Source: Botryosphaeria dothidea
Lineage: Eukaryota > Ascomycota > Dothideomycetes > Botryosphaeriales > Botryosphaeriaceae
Direction of reading: 5' to 3'
DNA: 64,000 nt
Assembly: GCA_011503125.2 (NCBI GenBank)
Contig: WWBZ02000040.1
Location: forward strand, 3,782,001-3,846,000
Of this stretch, positions 1 through 10,872 are shown piece by piece. The position numbers and the translations under genes are program-made. Each line of letters starts with the position of its first letter. The stretch's first letter is position 1. The notes beneath the pieces are model-generated. The model saw only the letters and a program-made list of their open reading frames with translations. It did not search any database and was not told the origin of the DNA.

Positions 1-192
1 AGTTCGCCGCACGACAGCGAGAGCGAGCCGGGCACCCGGGACAGCGCTGTCTTTGGAAAAACACTAACGGATGGCGAAAGGTCGCCAGCGACAGCGAACG
101 TGCATGAGATACACGAGCACGGTCGCGACTCGAACAGAATCTCGTCGCACTCCAGGTTGTCAGTGCTCACGGCCGACTTGCGCCAGCACTAG
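1..192 (+). CDS. C-terminal end of a gene cut by the left edge
   Basis: Frame 1 is open from the first base to a TAG at 190-192, giving 63 codons with no start. The peptide is very hydrophilic, rich in Ser, Asp, Glu, Arg and His, and ends in LTADLRQH. It looks like the disordered cytoplasmic tail of a larger protein whose body lies left of the window. No domain is visible and the function cannot be stated. A chance open frame of 63 codons is possible in this GC-balanced DNA, so confidence is moderate to low. Confidence 0.4.
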   Translation, partial: SSPHDSESEPGTRDSAVFGKTLTDGERSPATANVHEIHEHGRDSNRISSHSRLSVLTADLRQH

Positions 193-757
193 CTGGTCAA
201 TTGCGGTTCGTTCGGAGTTGAGGGTTACTGTGTCTTTGTTGTCTTAATGTTTGCTACTAATGACCGCGGCATGGTTGTCGCTAATTTTGGACAGGGTGGA
301 GCAATAAGTTAGTTGTTTTAACTTAGACATGGGATATGAACGTATATGAGATGCCGGCTAAGATGCCCTACGATTATGCGAGATGCACCTTGTGCTTTGA
401 CATGATAGAGGGCGGTACGTGGTGCGCAGATAGTGGGAAGAAGCATTGGTGAGCGTGGCGGAGTCGCGGGGCAGTGCTTGGAGATTGTCTTTCTGTCAGC
501 CTTGTTGCCTCAGGCAGCAACAGAGGTTCCCCGGATTTTCCTCGGCGCCGCGGTCTACGCGACCGGCGGTGACGTGAAGCTGGTCCTTCACCTTCTCAAC
601 TTTCCGCTGAAGCCTTCTCCCTCTCCATTCACAGGTCCTCAGCCGTCATTCCACGATGAACTGGCCGTATCCCTGAACAACCCCTTGTACAGAACACCGC
701 CATCTCAGCCTTTCCATCTCGGAAACATCGTCGGCTTGCCTACCAACAATCTGCACC
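193..757. other. intergenic, no gene recognised
   Basis: This stretch probably holds the 3' end of the partial gene on the left and the promoter and leader of the BTB-like gene at 758. An open frame at 433-783 is not convincing: it has a non-ATG start and no recognisable composition. C/T-rich sequence just upstream of 758 fits a fungal leader. Confidence 0.5.
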
Positions 758-2239
758 ATGGCCCGCGAATCTTTATTTGGTGATCCGCAAACCTCGCCTG
801 CTTCTACAGAAGCGAATAAAAAGGAGATACAGCCCGAGACTGGGCCAGTCATCATCTCTGCTGCTGGAGACTTACTACTTCGTGTGAAGGAGGACGATGA
901 CGAAGAAGGCTTCCTGTACCGCGTTGAGTCTACTCGCCTCCGTGATGCATCTTCATACTTCGAGAAACTGCTCAGTGGCAGCTTCAGCGAGGCCTCTCAT
1001 GTTGGTGCCCATCATGACCGTCTACGCAACCAATATTCGACAATGGCAGACGTGCCCTTTGATCAACTCCCTGAAGTCGCCATTGTTGACATTGGGCGCA
1101 CTTCCAAGGTCAGCACAATCAAGCTGATTACGGCTGACTTCCTCCGCGCCCTGCATGATCAACCCCTCGGGAGTGGGAAGGATGCCCCGCCCATCACGAA
1201 TATGGCAAACCTCGCAATCGTTGCCGATCGCTTCGACGCCCTCGATACGTTTTCGCGCTTCGTACATCGGAGGAAATACTTGGAGATGATGGACGCAAAG
1301 ACGAAGGGGAAGGCTGGTGCGGGTCTACCGGAGGAACGTGTGCGTCAAAGATTGCTGGTTGGCACGCTCCTCGACCACCCGCCGTGGATCAAGGTCTACA
1401 GCAAGAGACTGATACTGGGCGGGTCTGAAAGATGGAAAAGTGAGGCAGTTGGTGAGACTGGAGGCGCCTTATGGTGGGATATACCAGCGGGTATTGAAAG
1501 TAAGAAGTCCCATCATAGGCGTGCTCATGGAAGACTTTTGGCTGTCTCCCTTGCCTGCATAATGTTTCCCCCATGCTCCACTGAAGTTTGCTAAAACTAA
1601 GCAGATGAACTTATCTTTCGCCGCTCGTGTATCCTGGAGACAATCAATTCGCTGCATTCCCATTTCATCAAACTGTATACGTCTGGGCAACGGCAGTGTA
1701 GGCTTGGTTATGATTCGTCCGCACAGTGTGACGTTTACCAGCTCGGAGAAATGGTCCGCTTCTTCACACGCATCGGCACCATTCGCCTCAACTCAGCCAT
1801 CTGTGGCTCAGAGTCTGCAGCAGACTATCAAGGTGACATCTCCCGACTGGTGGACTCTCTGCGCCAGTGTCCCTCATATCAGATTGACAACAATCATTCG
1901 CACTGTGGCCTGCGGACGAAGATCATACCGCTACTAGATCTCTTACAGAGCTGCATAGGTGGCAATGCGACGCAGTATGACTGCAGCATCTGTGGCGAGT
2001 GCTGGAGAGAACGCAGAGCAGAGTATGCATGGTCACGAGCGAAGAGACCGGTACTATGGAGCATTCGCTCTGGTGGTTCGCGCCCAGGGCCAAAGGAGCT
2101 GCATACAAAGGAAGACTGTCTGCGCCGTCATGCGACGATTAGAGACATGTTCATGGCCGCCGAACGTGACTGGTCCTCTGTGGACAACGTTGCCTTGAGG
2201 CCTTTTGGAACATGGGCTGTTGACCGGAAGATGACTTAG
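758..2239 (+). CDS. BTB/POZ-like protein with Cys-rich C-terminal half (one intron)
   Basis: Model: join(758..1499,1605..2239), 458 aa. The 105 bp intron starts GTAAGA and ends GCAG; removing it restores one frame, and the junction reads GIENELIFRRSCILETINSL, a block conserved in a common filamentous-fungal family. Residues about 28-85 have the BTB pattern (GDLLLRV, then FLYRVESTRL, then SSYFEKLLSGSFSE), a fold used for protein dimerisation and often for cullin-3 docking. The C-terminal half carries spaced cysteines (CRLGYDSSAQC, CPSYQIDNNHSHCGLR, CSICGECW) that could bind zinc; this is inference. These fungal BTB-like proteins are expanded and mostly uncharacterised. The ATG at 758 sits just before the BTB-like core and has an ACC context. 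Confidence 0.85.
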
Positions 2240-3005
2240 GATTTTGCCGGTGTGCTGCTTTAGCTTAGTGGTGTTTAGCTGAAGGCAGCACTTTGTACAT
2301 GACGGTGATTTGGGAGCGGCGGCTGCATGGATTTCTGCCTTTGACGATATTACCATAGGGCTGAAGGAACGCCCCATCGGCACACAAATCCGATCGAATT
2401 AGCCCCATCCATTAAGGGCGCTTTCTCAAACCCCTCCTCCGGGGGGCTGTGTTGTGCGTGACAGCAAGTTCCAGAAGGAGGCGAGGGGCTTATGGGGCTG
2501 TGCATCATCACCCAACAAACGACATCAGGCAGACTCAGGCTGCTAAGCCCCCTGTCGCACCAGGCACCTGCACATAGAGGAGGGGTAAGGAAGGCTGAAT
2601 CGTTTCGCCTTTCCGACAGCCATCTACACCCTTTCACGAACATAGCCTAAGCTACTATCAGCAAAGGCGAAGTAAACGAGCCTCATGCACTGATGTCGCG
2701 GGAGGGGAATTCAGGGCGTTCTCAAGGCTGATTCAAGAGAGAGCTCACCACCACCAGAGAATAATATAAGAGTCGATGATCTCAGTACGTTCAGTTTGGT
2801 CCACCAGAACCAAGGGCACGAAACATTGTGGCCACACTGCATTCTTTCTTCACTCAACCATCAAACCAACCTTCTGCTTTCCGCTTCCGTTTGCCCCCCG
2901 CCACCTGCTTATTTAAAGCCACGCAGTATGTCCACCGCTGCCATCTTCACATTACTCAACAACAATTGCACGCAAAGCTCGTGTGCGGTGCGCCGATCAT
3001 CCACA
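2240..3005. other. intergenic and promoter of the vWA gene
   Basis: No gene is recognised. The right part is C/T-rich and contains a TATA-like box, consistent with the promoter and leader of the vWA-domain gene that starts at 3006. Confidence 0.5.
2910..2917 (+). promoter_or_regulatory. TATA-like box (TATTTAAA)
   Basis: TATTTAAA lies 89 bp upstream of the ATG at 3006. This spacing suggests a short leader and favours 3006 over the in-frame ATG at 2928 as the start of the vWA protein. Confidence 0.4.
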
Positions 3006-4049
3006 ATGGAACGAAGAGAGTCTATTCTCGGTAGCTTAAGAAACAAATTCTCGCGATCAAGCACCAAAGACGCATCAAGATCCGCGCCCTCGCGCGTACG
3101 GAGCTTCAAATCTGCTATGACTGCTCACCAACGTCAAGCAAACGACAACCCGTATCCTCAGGCTTCACCGCCCACCCGCCGCCCCGGTAAGTCGCAGCGC
3201 AGCAGTTATTTCGAGCAAGAGCTGACCAAATCCCCAGATCGGCCTGGAATGAACGCCTTTACCACACCAGCTACAGAGCCGCCACCCGCGTATTCGGCAA
3301 CTCCGCAAGGCGGCAATACTACCGCCGCCACCGCCCCAGCCATGGCCAACCCAGCTGCATCGGCAGCCCCGGCCGACGACCGCTATGCATTTCTCAGCTC
3401 TTTCGACACCGTCTTTCTGGTTGATGACTCAGGCAGTATGGCGGGTCGTTCGTGGCGCGAGACTGGCAAGGCTCTGGAGACCATCACGCCCATCTGCACG
3501 GCGCACGACTCCGACGGCATTGACATCTTTTTCCTGAACCACCCGGACAGCCCGTACCACCATAACGTGACCCTGCCGTCCACCGTCACGGAGATCTTCA
3601 CGACAGTCCGTCCACAGGGCGGCACTCCCACCGGCCAGCGCCTGAACCAGATCCTTAAGCCGTACCTGCAGCGCGTCGCTGCCGATCTCGACCACACGAA
3701 GCCGCTCAATATCATTGTCATCACTGACGGCGAGCCGAGCGACGACGTTGAGAGCGTCATCATCAACGCCGCTAAGAAGCTGGACAAGTACGACGCTCCG
3801 GCTTGGCAGATAGGCATCCAGTTCTTCCAGGTCGGCCGCGAGCCCGGCGCCAAGGAGCACCTGAAGCAGTTGGATGATGAGCTGGCTGAGCTGGCGGGCG
3901 AGGAGGATCTCAGGGACATTGTCGACACGGTTCCGTTTACGGGACAGGATGACGCGGAGCTTACTGCTGAGGGCATCTTGAAAGTCGTGCTAGGGGCAGT
4001 GAACCGCCGCTTGGACCGTAAGAAGTCGAAGGATTTGCACAGGAGGTGA
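3006..4049 (+). CDS. von Willebrand factor A domain protein
   Basis: 347 aa from the ATG at 3006 (context CACAATGG). An in-frame ATG at 2928 would add 26 residues. The N-terminal third is basic and Ser/Pro-rich (disordered), starting MERRESILGSLRNKF. The vWA domain covers roughly residues 128-335. Its MIDAS motif is D140-D141-S142-G143-S144, the DxSxS metal site, with the conserved TDG aspartate at about D241 and the PQGGTPTG loop supplying the MIDAS threonine. vWA domains bind ligands through a divalent metal. Fungal stand-alone proteins of this type are intracellular (there is no signal peptide) and their partners are largely unknown. A 51 nt segment at 3187-3237 may be an in-frame intron, which would give a 330 aa form. 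Confidence 0.85.
   Translation: MERRESILGSLRNKFSRSSTKDASRSAPSRVRSFKSAMTAHQRQANDNPYPQASPPTRRPGKSQRSSYFEQELTKSPDRPGMNAFTTPATEPPPAYSATPQGGNTTAATAPAMANPAASAAPADDRYAFLSSFDTVFLVDDSGSMAGRSWRETGKALETITPICTAHDSDGIDIFFLNHPDSPYHHNVTLPSTVTEIFTTVRPQGGTPTGQRLNQILKPYLQRVAADLDHTKPLNIIVITDGEPSDDVESVIINAAKKLDKYDAPAWQIGIQFFQVGREPGAKEHLKQLDDELAELAGEEDLRDIVDTVPFTGQDDAELTAEGILKVVLGAVNRRLDRKKSKDLHRR
3187..3237 (+). other. candidate in-frame 51 nt intron in the vWA gene
   Basis: The segment begins GTAAGT, has GCTGAC about 15 nt before its end and finishes CCCCAG: all three signals match the consensus seen in other introns of this window. Its length is a multiple of three and it has no stop codon, so both retained and spliced forms encode a protein. 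Splicing joins ...PPTRRP to DRPGMNAF. It lies in the disordered N-terminal part. Confidence 0.55.
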
Positions 4050-4868
4050 GCGGCCGGGGTGCGGATCCTACGGGAACAAAATATTCAGGTCCCATTTTCG
4101 GCGTCCAGGATCCTTCTGCTATCAGGTTCCCAATAATTCCTACGGCATCCTGGCGATTGCACATGCTTCGATTCTCGGATTATGGCCATGCTCGATTCTC
4201 CACTTTCTTCCCTTTTACTATTCTTGTACATACAGTTCCTTTCGGGTCCGATTATCTTCTCCGCCTTTCAAAAGTCGCTGCAGGAAGCGACTGGACACAA
4301 CCTATACGTGCCTAGACACAATTTCTTTGCAGTAGGAATGAACAGATTACTCCACCCCCAGATGATTTTGATGACTTTATTTTATGCGGGTATGGTTATG
4401 TTTCATAGGCTCACACGTGTACTGGAGATACCAAACATCTGAGCCGAGTGCCCCAAAACTGTGATACTAGTCAAGTACGATTAAATACATCCGGAGTAAG
4501 AAAAAAAGCAAGACGTCAGCAACACGTAAGATTGAGCCTCAGCACGTGGAGATTGACGATAAGTAGACATTACAAAATCTAGATACAACTCTGGCATGTT
4601 TATCAAGTTCCAAGGGTGTCGACTCAGAATTACAAAGCGACACATTCATTCATGGGCGATTGGAGAAAGAAAGTTGACGTGCGATAGGAACACTCCGGCT
4701 AGCCAGTTCCGAGGGTTACTAAGCGAGAAGGCCCACATCGCGGACGTGCCTCATCCGCCCCGACAAAACTTCTTCAACACCGACAGCTACGCCGCACACG
4801 TCTCGTCCCACCTTTCGGCATGTGGACTCTACCCTCGGGCTTCCCCCCTTGACCCTTCATTTGCTGCC
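4050..4868. other. intergenic, no gene recognised
   Basis: Tail of the vWA transcript and promoter of the next gene. The open frame at 4182-4442 is short and not recognisable. The ATG at 4596 is in frame with the next gene, but the 91 codons it would add look non-coding. Confidence 0.4.
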
Positions 4869-6484
4869 ATGGAGCCAGCCTCGTCGAGAGCTCTCGGGAT
4901 CGCCCATATCGTTGCTAACATCCTTAACAGTCAAATCGAGCACTCCAAGCAGGTCAACGGGCACCATGTTCTTTGGCTACCAAAGTTTGCTCTGGTGAAC
5001 AAGCTATGGGCTGACGAGGTCACTGAGATGATATGGGCCCATCTCGATGAACTCAAGCCCCTCGAACGCGTCAAGTGCCATCGTCGCCAGTACTATGCTG
5101 CCAAAATCAGGACCCTGAAAGTCGTTCTGGATCCCTCCTCGCCTCCAGCAACTGCCTGTCTCTCCGGCCTGGCCCTGCCTCGTTTGAGGGAGGTCGAGCT
5201 GATGTTCTATTACGACGCAACTCTGCAGCACATCCCGCCTGTCCTGACGCCAAATGTCCGCGCAGTGACAGTGCATTGCTCACCTCGTTGCCTGTCGCGG
5301 GCTTGTGATTATGCTTTGCAGGCCATCATGGTGAGTTTGAGAATTTCACTTACTCGCAGGATATCTCATGTTTTCATTGTCCGTCATCGGACTTCTTTGT
5401 GGCGATCCAATCACTGCTGCTGCATTCACCAGCATGCAATCCATGTAATTCGCCCCGTTTTTGCATGTTCTCCTCTTTTTACGCTGATCGATTGCCCTAG
5501 ACACGGTGCCAGCATCTCGAGACATTCAAGTACATTGGCCCCTCCCGCCATCTTGAAGCAGACCGGCTGCTCGATCTCATGATGAGCCAGCGGCAAACCC
5601 TATTGGATGTTCGTATCCATATGGCCGACTCCCTTGCCCAGCACTGCCTCACTGAGGACATTTCTACTTATCTTGCCGAGCAATCTGTTGTCCGCAACAT
5701 TTATGCACCCAAGTCCAAACTACATGCGCCGCGCAATCGCACTCCGTTTGAAAGTCTCGAGTCGCTTGAGACCAGGATTGATTACCGCTCGCTGCACGCT
5801 ATCAGTGCTTCTCTTCCGAGGTTGAAGACGCTTCGGATCAATTTGCTCCGCTGCGAAGCTACCTTGCCCGAGCCTTTAGATCCTATTCTTTCTCGTCTGG
5901 CCAAAAGTACCCAGCTTGAAGTCCTAAGGATCGACAGGCGCCCTCGGCCACGTGAAGGTAACTTGGGTGTTGAAACTCCAGTCACCATTTCAGGAGATGC
6001 CTTTGCAGATTTCGCCAAGAGTTGCCCAAGCTTGAGGCAACTTTATCTAGCAATCCAACCGGGAATGGTCACGCAGGATTTTACAACGATGCACCTGGAA
6101 CATGCGGCATCCTCCCTCTCACACTTAAGAGAAGTCGCCCTTTTCCTCACGCCGGAAAGCAGATCGCTGGCGGCTGCGGCCGTTTCAATTTTCGGGGAAC
6201 GTTGCCCGGACTTAGAATCCTGCCATATCTTGGGAGAATTCACTGTTCTGGATATCGACTGGGAGACCGAGACAGTCTTTCCCAACCTTCGCCGGCTCAG
6301 TTTGAATCAAATCAGAGGCCAGGAAACGAACTGGTCGCTTGACGCTTACGATTCAAAGTTTCGGAAGAAGTTCCCTCGCCTCGAACTACTTCAAGTGATG
6401 AAGGCTTTCCCAGGCTCGTTATCCGCTGGCGCATCCTACCTCTACGACGTGCCCAAGATTCCCCGCAGCGACCCTTCTGCTTGA
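4869..6484 (+). CDS. F-box/LRR-like hypothetical protein (one intron)
   Basis: Model: join(4869..5330,5501..6484), 481 aa. The 170 bp intron starts GTGAGT and ends CCCTAG, and the frame is continuous across it (LQAIM joined to TRCQHLETF). The N-terminus (RALGIAHIVANILN, then VLWLPKFALVNKLWADEV) has the layout of a fungal F-box: a helix followed by a leucine-rich segment ending in a Trp. The rest alternates Leu-rich stretches such as LPRLREVELMF, LPRLKTLRINLL and FPNLRRLSLNQI, as in leucine-rich repeats. F-box/LRR proteins select targets for SCF ubiquitin ligases; that role is inferred from layout only. The last 20 residues are unremarkable, so the 3' end may be mis-modelled. Confidence 0.65.
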
Positions 6485-7235
6485 CAATGACCTTCGTGCG
6501 CCACCTGGAGGTGCTGGTCCGTCTCCTGCCTCGCTCGGCCTTCAGCTTCCATCTGAAGATCTTGAGCTGGATACACATTTGTGTAAGAGACAAGAACGAC
6601 CTTCGACGATCTTTGAGTACGGGCGCGCCGAAACTTGTTCAGCGGCTAACTCGTAATTTATCTGTCGGAACATACTTGAATGTTTTCCAATTTGGCTTAT
6701 TCTTCGCGGGAATTTCAACATGACACCGTTCTCTCCATGGATGGAAGGTCATCTTTTGTGCATGTAGATTTTCGGCCACATTTCATTCTATCAGTGCCAC
6801 AGTGTTTGAGTTTGCGGATGTAGCTGCACAATCAATGATATTTCATCTCCTTTCCGTTTTTTTTTTCATACACGTTACTGTTCCGTTGTGGGAGAGTTTC
6901 CAAAACACAGCTAACACTAACAAACATCATTGGAAACAGAATTTCGGACTCACTGGCACACCGGCTCAGGTAGGGCGCGCTGCTAACAATGGAAACAAAG
7001 TCGTCTTCATCCACGTATTCACATGGACGTTTACTTGGAGACTTCATAATTGAAGGACATCCAATCCATCAAGGAAGGTCTTCCTCAAGGATGGCCTGCT
7101 TTGCTGCCTGGAAATCCTAGCGCGGGGTGCGGCGAAGCCGATATGTCTGGAGGACGCGTCGCTGGACATCAACCAACTTGCATCTCCCCGCCTCTGTTAC
7201 CCAAAAACGACACCGATTGCTGATCGTAGTATATC
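6485..7235. other. intergenic, no gene recognised
   Basis: AT-richer DNA with a T-run near 6857. Short open frames on both strands have no recognisable composition. Confidence 0.4.
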
Positions 7236-7905
7236 ATGGAAATAACCACCGACTCCGATCTCCCACGATGCCTGAACATCCCGTCAAAGCAAGCCAGGAA
7301 AGTACGACAACTGGCCTCTCGGCACTCAGGCACGCCCGCAACAAGATTCCGCAACCCAGACATTCAAGGCTTCTTCAGCAAAACGAAGATCGTGACACTG
7401 AAGAACAGAGAAGAGATCGTCATCCAATTCCGCCTCGTGCCCCTGGACCTCAGAACCTTTCAGGATCGCGCGACGGGCGTTCGGCCTTGTCGTCCCAGAG
7501 ATCGAGCTGCTCTTATCGTCTGCGGATGCAGAGATCAAGAGATTCGAGGACGTGGTTGAGGATGTCCTCGGGAAAGTGGACACGCTTTTCGTATCGCACT
7601 TCGACCTGAATGAAGTCAACGTCCTGCTGAGCGACGAATGCGAGGTCACGGGGCTCGTCGATTGGGAATTCTCCTCGCCGCTAACGTTTGGCATGGGGTT
7701 CAGCCGCATCCACACGCTCGCTGGAGATTACTCCGAAGGGAGGTTCTACATGCTGCCGGAGTTCGAGGAAGCGGAGAGGGGGTTCTGGACGGAGCTGTTT
7801 GACGGCTTGCCAGAACCTGTAGCGTTGCCAAAGCACGTCACGTATCGCATCCCTTTCATGCGTGGGTCGGATCCAGCGTACGCGCAAGAAACAAGCTCTG
7901 CTTAA
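7236..7905 (+). pseudogene. aminoglycoside phosphotransferase (APH)-like pseudogene
   Basis: Pieces of a fungal APH-family kinase are present in order. The N-lobe from 7236 reads RKVRQLASRHSGTPATRF and KNREEIVIQFRLVPLDL. The frame then shifts by one extra base near 7452, and the second frame reads EPFRIARRAFGLVVPEIELL. The catalytic loop SHFDLNEVNVLL (HxDxxxxN) and the metal-binding DWE in GLVDWEFSSPL are intact. The middle of the family, between GLVVPEIELL and LSSADAEIKRFEDVV and including the WMTxxPG region, is missing. A second gap follows FWTELFDGLPE. With a frameshift plus two internal deletions, a working kinase is very unlikely. Introns do not explain the gaps, as no suitable splice sites flank them. 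APH-like genes are highly expanded and fast-turning-over in these fungi. Confidence 0.75.
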
Positions 7906-8070
7906 CTTCAATAAACTTACATGGGCTGTGAAGGATTAAGACAGGACAGTGCTCAATGCTTCATAGCCAATCCTCGCAGTTTTGTACAAATGATGCAAAC
8001 AAGGCCGTTTCAACGCCCACATCCTGTCCCCAGTCCTAATGATACACCAAGCCGCCACCCCAGAACCCTC

Positions 8071-9330
8071 TTAGAACAGGAACCCCAATTCCTCCGTCTT
8101 TCCAGGACTCTTATCCTTTTTCTCCCTCTCCTTCTCCTTCCGCTTATCCTCCCGATCCTCTTCCACCTCCTTTCCCTCATCCACAGCCTCATCCACCGTC
8201 TCCTGCAGACTCTGCCTGTTAAACATACCCGAAAACCTCACGATCGTCGGCCTCCTCAGGCTCCGCCCCGCCCCTCTCGCCCCGTCCTCCAGTCCCCAAC
8301 TCGGCATGCGCGTGTCAAACGCGCTCAAGCTGCTCCGCCTCGCACCCACGATGCCAGAACCACCACCGCCCCTCTCACTCACACTGCTGTCGCTACTCCC
8401 CGTGCTCAACCGCTGCCTCCTCGCAATAATGCTCTCCGGCGCCGCCACCGCCGCCGCCGACGACAACGACGCCGCACTACTCTCCGACATCTCCCGCAAC
8501 ACCCTCCCGATCCCATGCGCACGACCCGCGTGTTCGCCGCTACCCTCATCGCCGCCATGCCACGACCTCCTCATCGGACTCAACGGCCGCCTGCCCGCAT
8601 CCCCGCTACTACTACTACCACCACCACTCGCCACCACAGCCGCCTGCTGCGCGATAAACCTCCCCACATCAATCCCACCGGGCGGAATCCTCCTCAAATA
8701 ATCCTCGCTCCGACTCATCTCGCCAAACCCGCCCGAGTACCCCGAGTTGCTCTCGTACGCCGTCGGCTCCTCGAGCACCATGTCCGGGTACTCTGGCTGC
8801 TCGCAGTCGTCCCACACCTCGTTGAGCGCGGCGAGGAGCAAGCGCGGCTCCGGGCACTCCTCGCGGTCGAACGCCTCGTAGACGGCGCGGTCGCGGCGTC
8901 GGTGGTCGCGGGATTTCGGTAGCGGCTCGTCCCCACCGTTGCCGCCCGCCGCGGATGCGTTCCTGTGCTTCTCCTTGCGAGCTGTGCTGCTGTCCAGCTG
9001 CTTGCCCCAGTGGACTTGGCGGTAGGCGGGATTGGCGTCGGAAGAGTCCTCTGACGCATTGAGCTGGGGGAAGGAAGGTATGGGAGGAGGCAGTGGAACG
9101 AGCGTCGCGTCGTCATCGTCGTCGTCGGCGGCATCGAACGGGTAAGAGGACGGTTCGTGGTCGAGGGGGAAGACGGATCCGAAGGGGCGATTCGGCGTGT
9201 CTGAGTCGCGGGCGCCGTCGGAGAAGATGCGTGTGAAGGACTTGGCAAAACTGTTTTTATTATCTTTGGTAGATGTCGACCGAGCAGAGGATTCCTTAGT
9301 GGTCATATCGCCGTCATTCTCAGGCGGCAT
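8071..9330 (-). CDS. polar low-complexity protein, function unknown (possibly the tail of the SRA gene)
   Basis: 419 aa from the ATG at 9330. The frame is open further upstream to 9666 but has no ATG there. The protein is disordered and rich in Ser, Gly, Asp, Glu and Arg. Features are a run of seven Asp (in PFDAADDDDDDATL), a more structured block RRRDRAVYEAFDREECPEP then LLLAALNEVWDDCEQPEYPD, and a charged Lys/Glu tail ending EELGFLF. It directly follows, on the same strand, the SRA-domain gene, whose last exon ends in another frame at 9380. An undetected intron around 9400-9640 could fuse the two into one long protein. No convincing donor was found, so they are kept separate here. Confidence 0.55.
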   Translation of the reverse strand: MPPENDGDMTTKESSARSTSTKDNKNSFAKSFTRIFSDGARDSDTPNRPFGSVFPLDHEPSSYPFDAADDDDDDATLVPLPPPIPSFPQLNASEDSSDANPAYRQVHWGKQLDSSTARKEKHRNASAAGGNGGDEPLPKSRDHRRRDRAVYEAFDREECPEPRLLLAALNEVWDDCEQPEYPDMVLEEPTAYESNSGYSGGFGEMSRSEDYLRRIPPGGIDVGRFIAQQAAVVASGGGSSSSGDAGRRPLSPMRRSWHGGDEGSGEHAGRAHGIGRVLREMSESSAASLSSAAAVAAPESIIARRQRLSTGSSDSSVSERGGGGSGIVGARRSSLSAFDTRMPSWGLEDGARGAGRSLRRPTIVRFSGMFNRQSLQETVDEAVDEGKEVEEDREDKRKEKEREKKDKSPGKTEELGFLF

Positions 9331-9379
9331 CGGCTTTTGGCCGGTCTTTTTCAGGGTGTTTGTTTTCTTCCCTTTGGTT

Positions 9380-10872
9380 TCAGCGTTGATGGTCGATAGG
9401 GACTTGCGGAGGTTCTGGGGAACAGTAAGACTGCGGGGTTGGGTTGAAGTGGTACGATCTGGGCGAAATACGGGACCTGTTTGCACACGAGGCGATGACG
9501 GTGGTTGGAAAAAAGGTGTGCGTGTCAGAGGTGGGCTCTCTGGCGACCCTGGCAACACCGGGCTCCCGCAGCAAACAGTAGTCGCCAACAACGAAGAATG
9601 ATGTTTCAGTCTTCGGTGACATGTGTGGCGACTGTATTGTAACCGACGCCTTTTCCGGGGTAGCAAGTGGTGGAGGTGTTTGAGGAACGGTAGCAGGTAT
9701 GCCGGTTCTGATTTCCTCTCGGACTTTGTGAAGCATCTCTTTCCTTATCCGCTTGTATTCCATATAATCATCCGTTTCTTCAGCCGAAGGATGCTTCAAG
9801 ATTGGCTCAAGGGTGTCTCTGTCGTCCTCGAGGCTGGCATCACGTACAAGTTCGACTTCCCAAAGAAGGCTGGAGCCATCATTCTCGGTTGGGTTAGTCG
9901 GTTTGATGGTCCATCCGGTGATTCTATGGCTGTTGGACGTCACTCAAATTACTCGTGGCCGCCAAAGATTCAGGCAAGACTTACAGGCCTTCATATCTGA
10001 TGCCGCTCCGGGGCGACCATAGAGAGTTCAGCGTGTGGGATCGGAGAACGCGTATTGGGTATCTGGAGTGGAAATCTGCGGAAGTCATACGGAAGCGGCC
10101 CGGATCGTTTGACTTGCACCGGTACTTAAACCTTTCTATGGACTCGGTGCAGATCTCGTCGTTGTCTTTCATGACGATCGCATATGCACCTTTCTTGTTT
10201 GCACATATGCCACCGTCGGTGCAGTTGAGGTCGATGATGCCGGCGTGAAAGGCAAATATTCCGTTAATCCACCAACTGAGACATGTAAGCTCCCATTTTC
10301 TCCAATTGGCTGAGGACTCTGAAAATCGGCCCGGGTCACTCACTCTCCACCTTTGAATCCAAGGGATCCATGCTGCATTCCCCTGTCAGGGCTCATGTAC
10401 CGAGGATCTTGTTCCGACCAGATCTTGAGGAGGGCCTGTGTTTCATGTTAGCTCATCTTCGATCTCATGGTCTGCTCATGTCTGAGCAGAGCACTTACAT
10501 CGCGCGTGAGCTCCCGACCGGTGCAGACGCCGTATAGCCTCCCATCAGGCTTGAATAGTCTGGGTCGAATATCGCTTACTTTCCATACTTCTTCGTCCAA
10601 ACCTCAACAATTTTATCACACTCCTCCGCCAATCTCTTCGGCCAACGTGTTGCCTTTCCCGACACTTCGAGGATGGCGACATGGATGCGCGAGTAGCGCA
10701 GGGTGGAGATTGAAAGATCAGCCTCCTGCAGTCCCACGAAAAGCTCGTGCAACGTGAGGACGTCATCGGGATGCATGCAGTCCGGACCATCGCGTGCGAT
10801 GCGGGGATCGAGGCCGTCCCGGATCCAAGAGGCGCGCTGGCGAAGAAGCTCCTTGGTGTACGTCGGCGACAT
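9380..10872 (-). CDS. SRA/YDG-like domain protein with apparent frameshift in exon 1
   Basis: Exons on the minus strand: 10872-10499, 10435-10344, 10275-9985 and 9929 to about 9380. The introns (63, 68 and 55 bp) have clean GTAAGT or GTGAGT donors and CAG acceptors, and frames join well. Exon 1 (MSPTYTKELL...) is a helical N-terminal region of a conserved fungal family. Later exons give the SRA/YDG-like core: DWWINGIFAF, then GAYAIVMKDNDEI, PIRVLRSHTLNSLWSPRSG, and YEGLHRITGWTIKP across the last intron. SRA domains flip out modified cytosine (as in UHRF1), so a chromatin or DNA-methylation reader role is possible. One base appears to be missing near 10578: the frame from the ATG ends KKYGK-stop, while the next frame continues VSDIRPRLFKPDGRLYG. 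Either the gene is freshly broken or the base is a sequence error. Confidence 0.6.

Noticed and set aside
8715..9248. 177-codon minus-strand Thr/Ser/Arg-rich frame
   Set aside because: Out-of-frame shadow of the 8071-9330 gene.
10560..10585. 20-29 nt GT...AG segment in exon 1 of the SRA-like gene as an intron that repairs the frame
   Set aside because: Far below the shortest intron seen here (48 bp), and it would delete the conserved-looking block YGKVSDIRPR.
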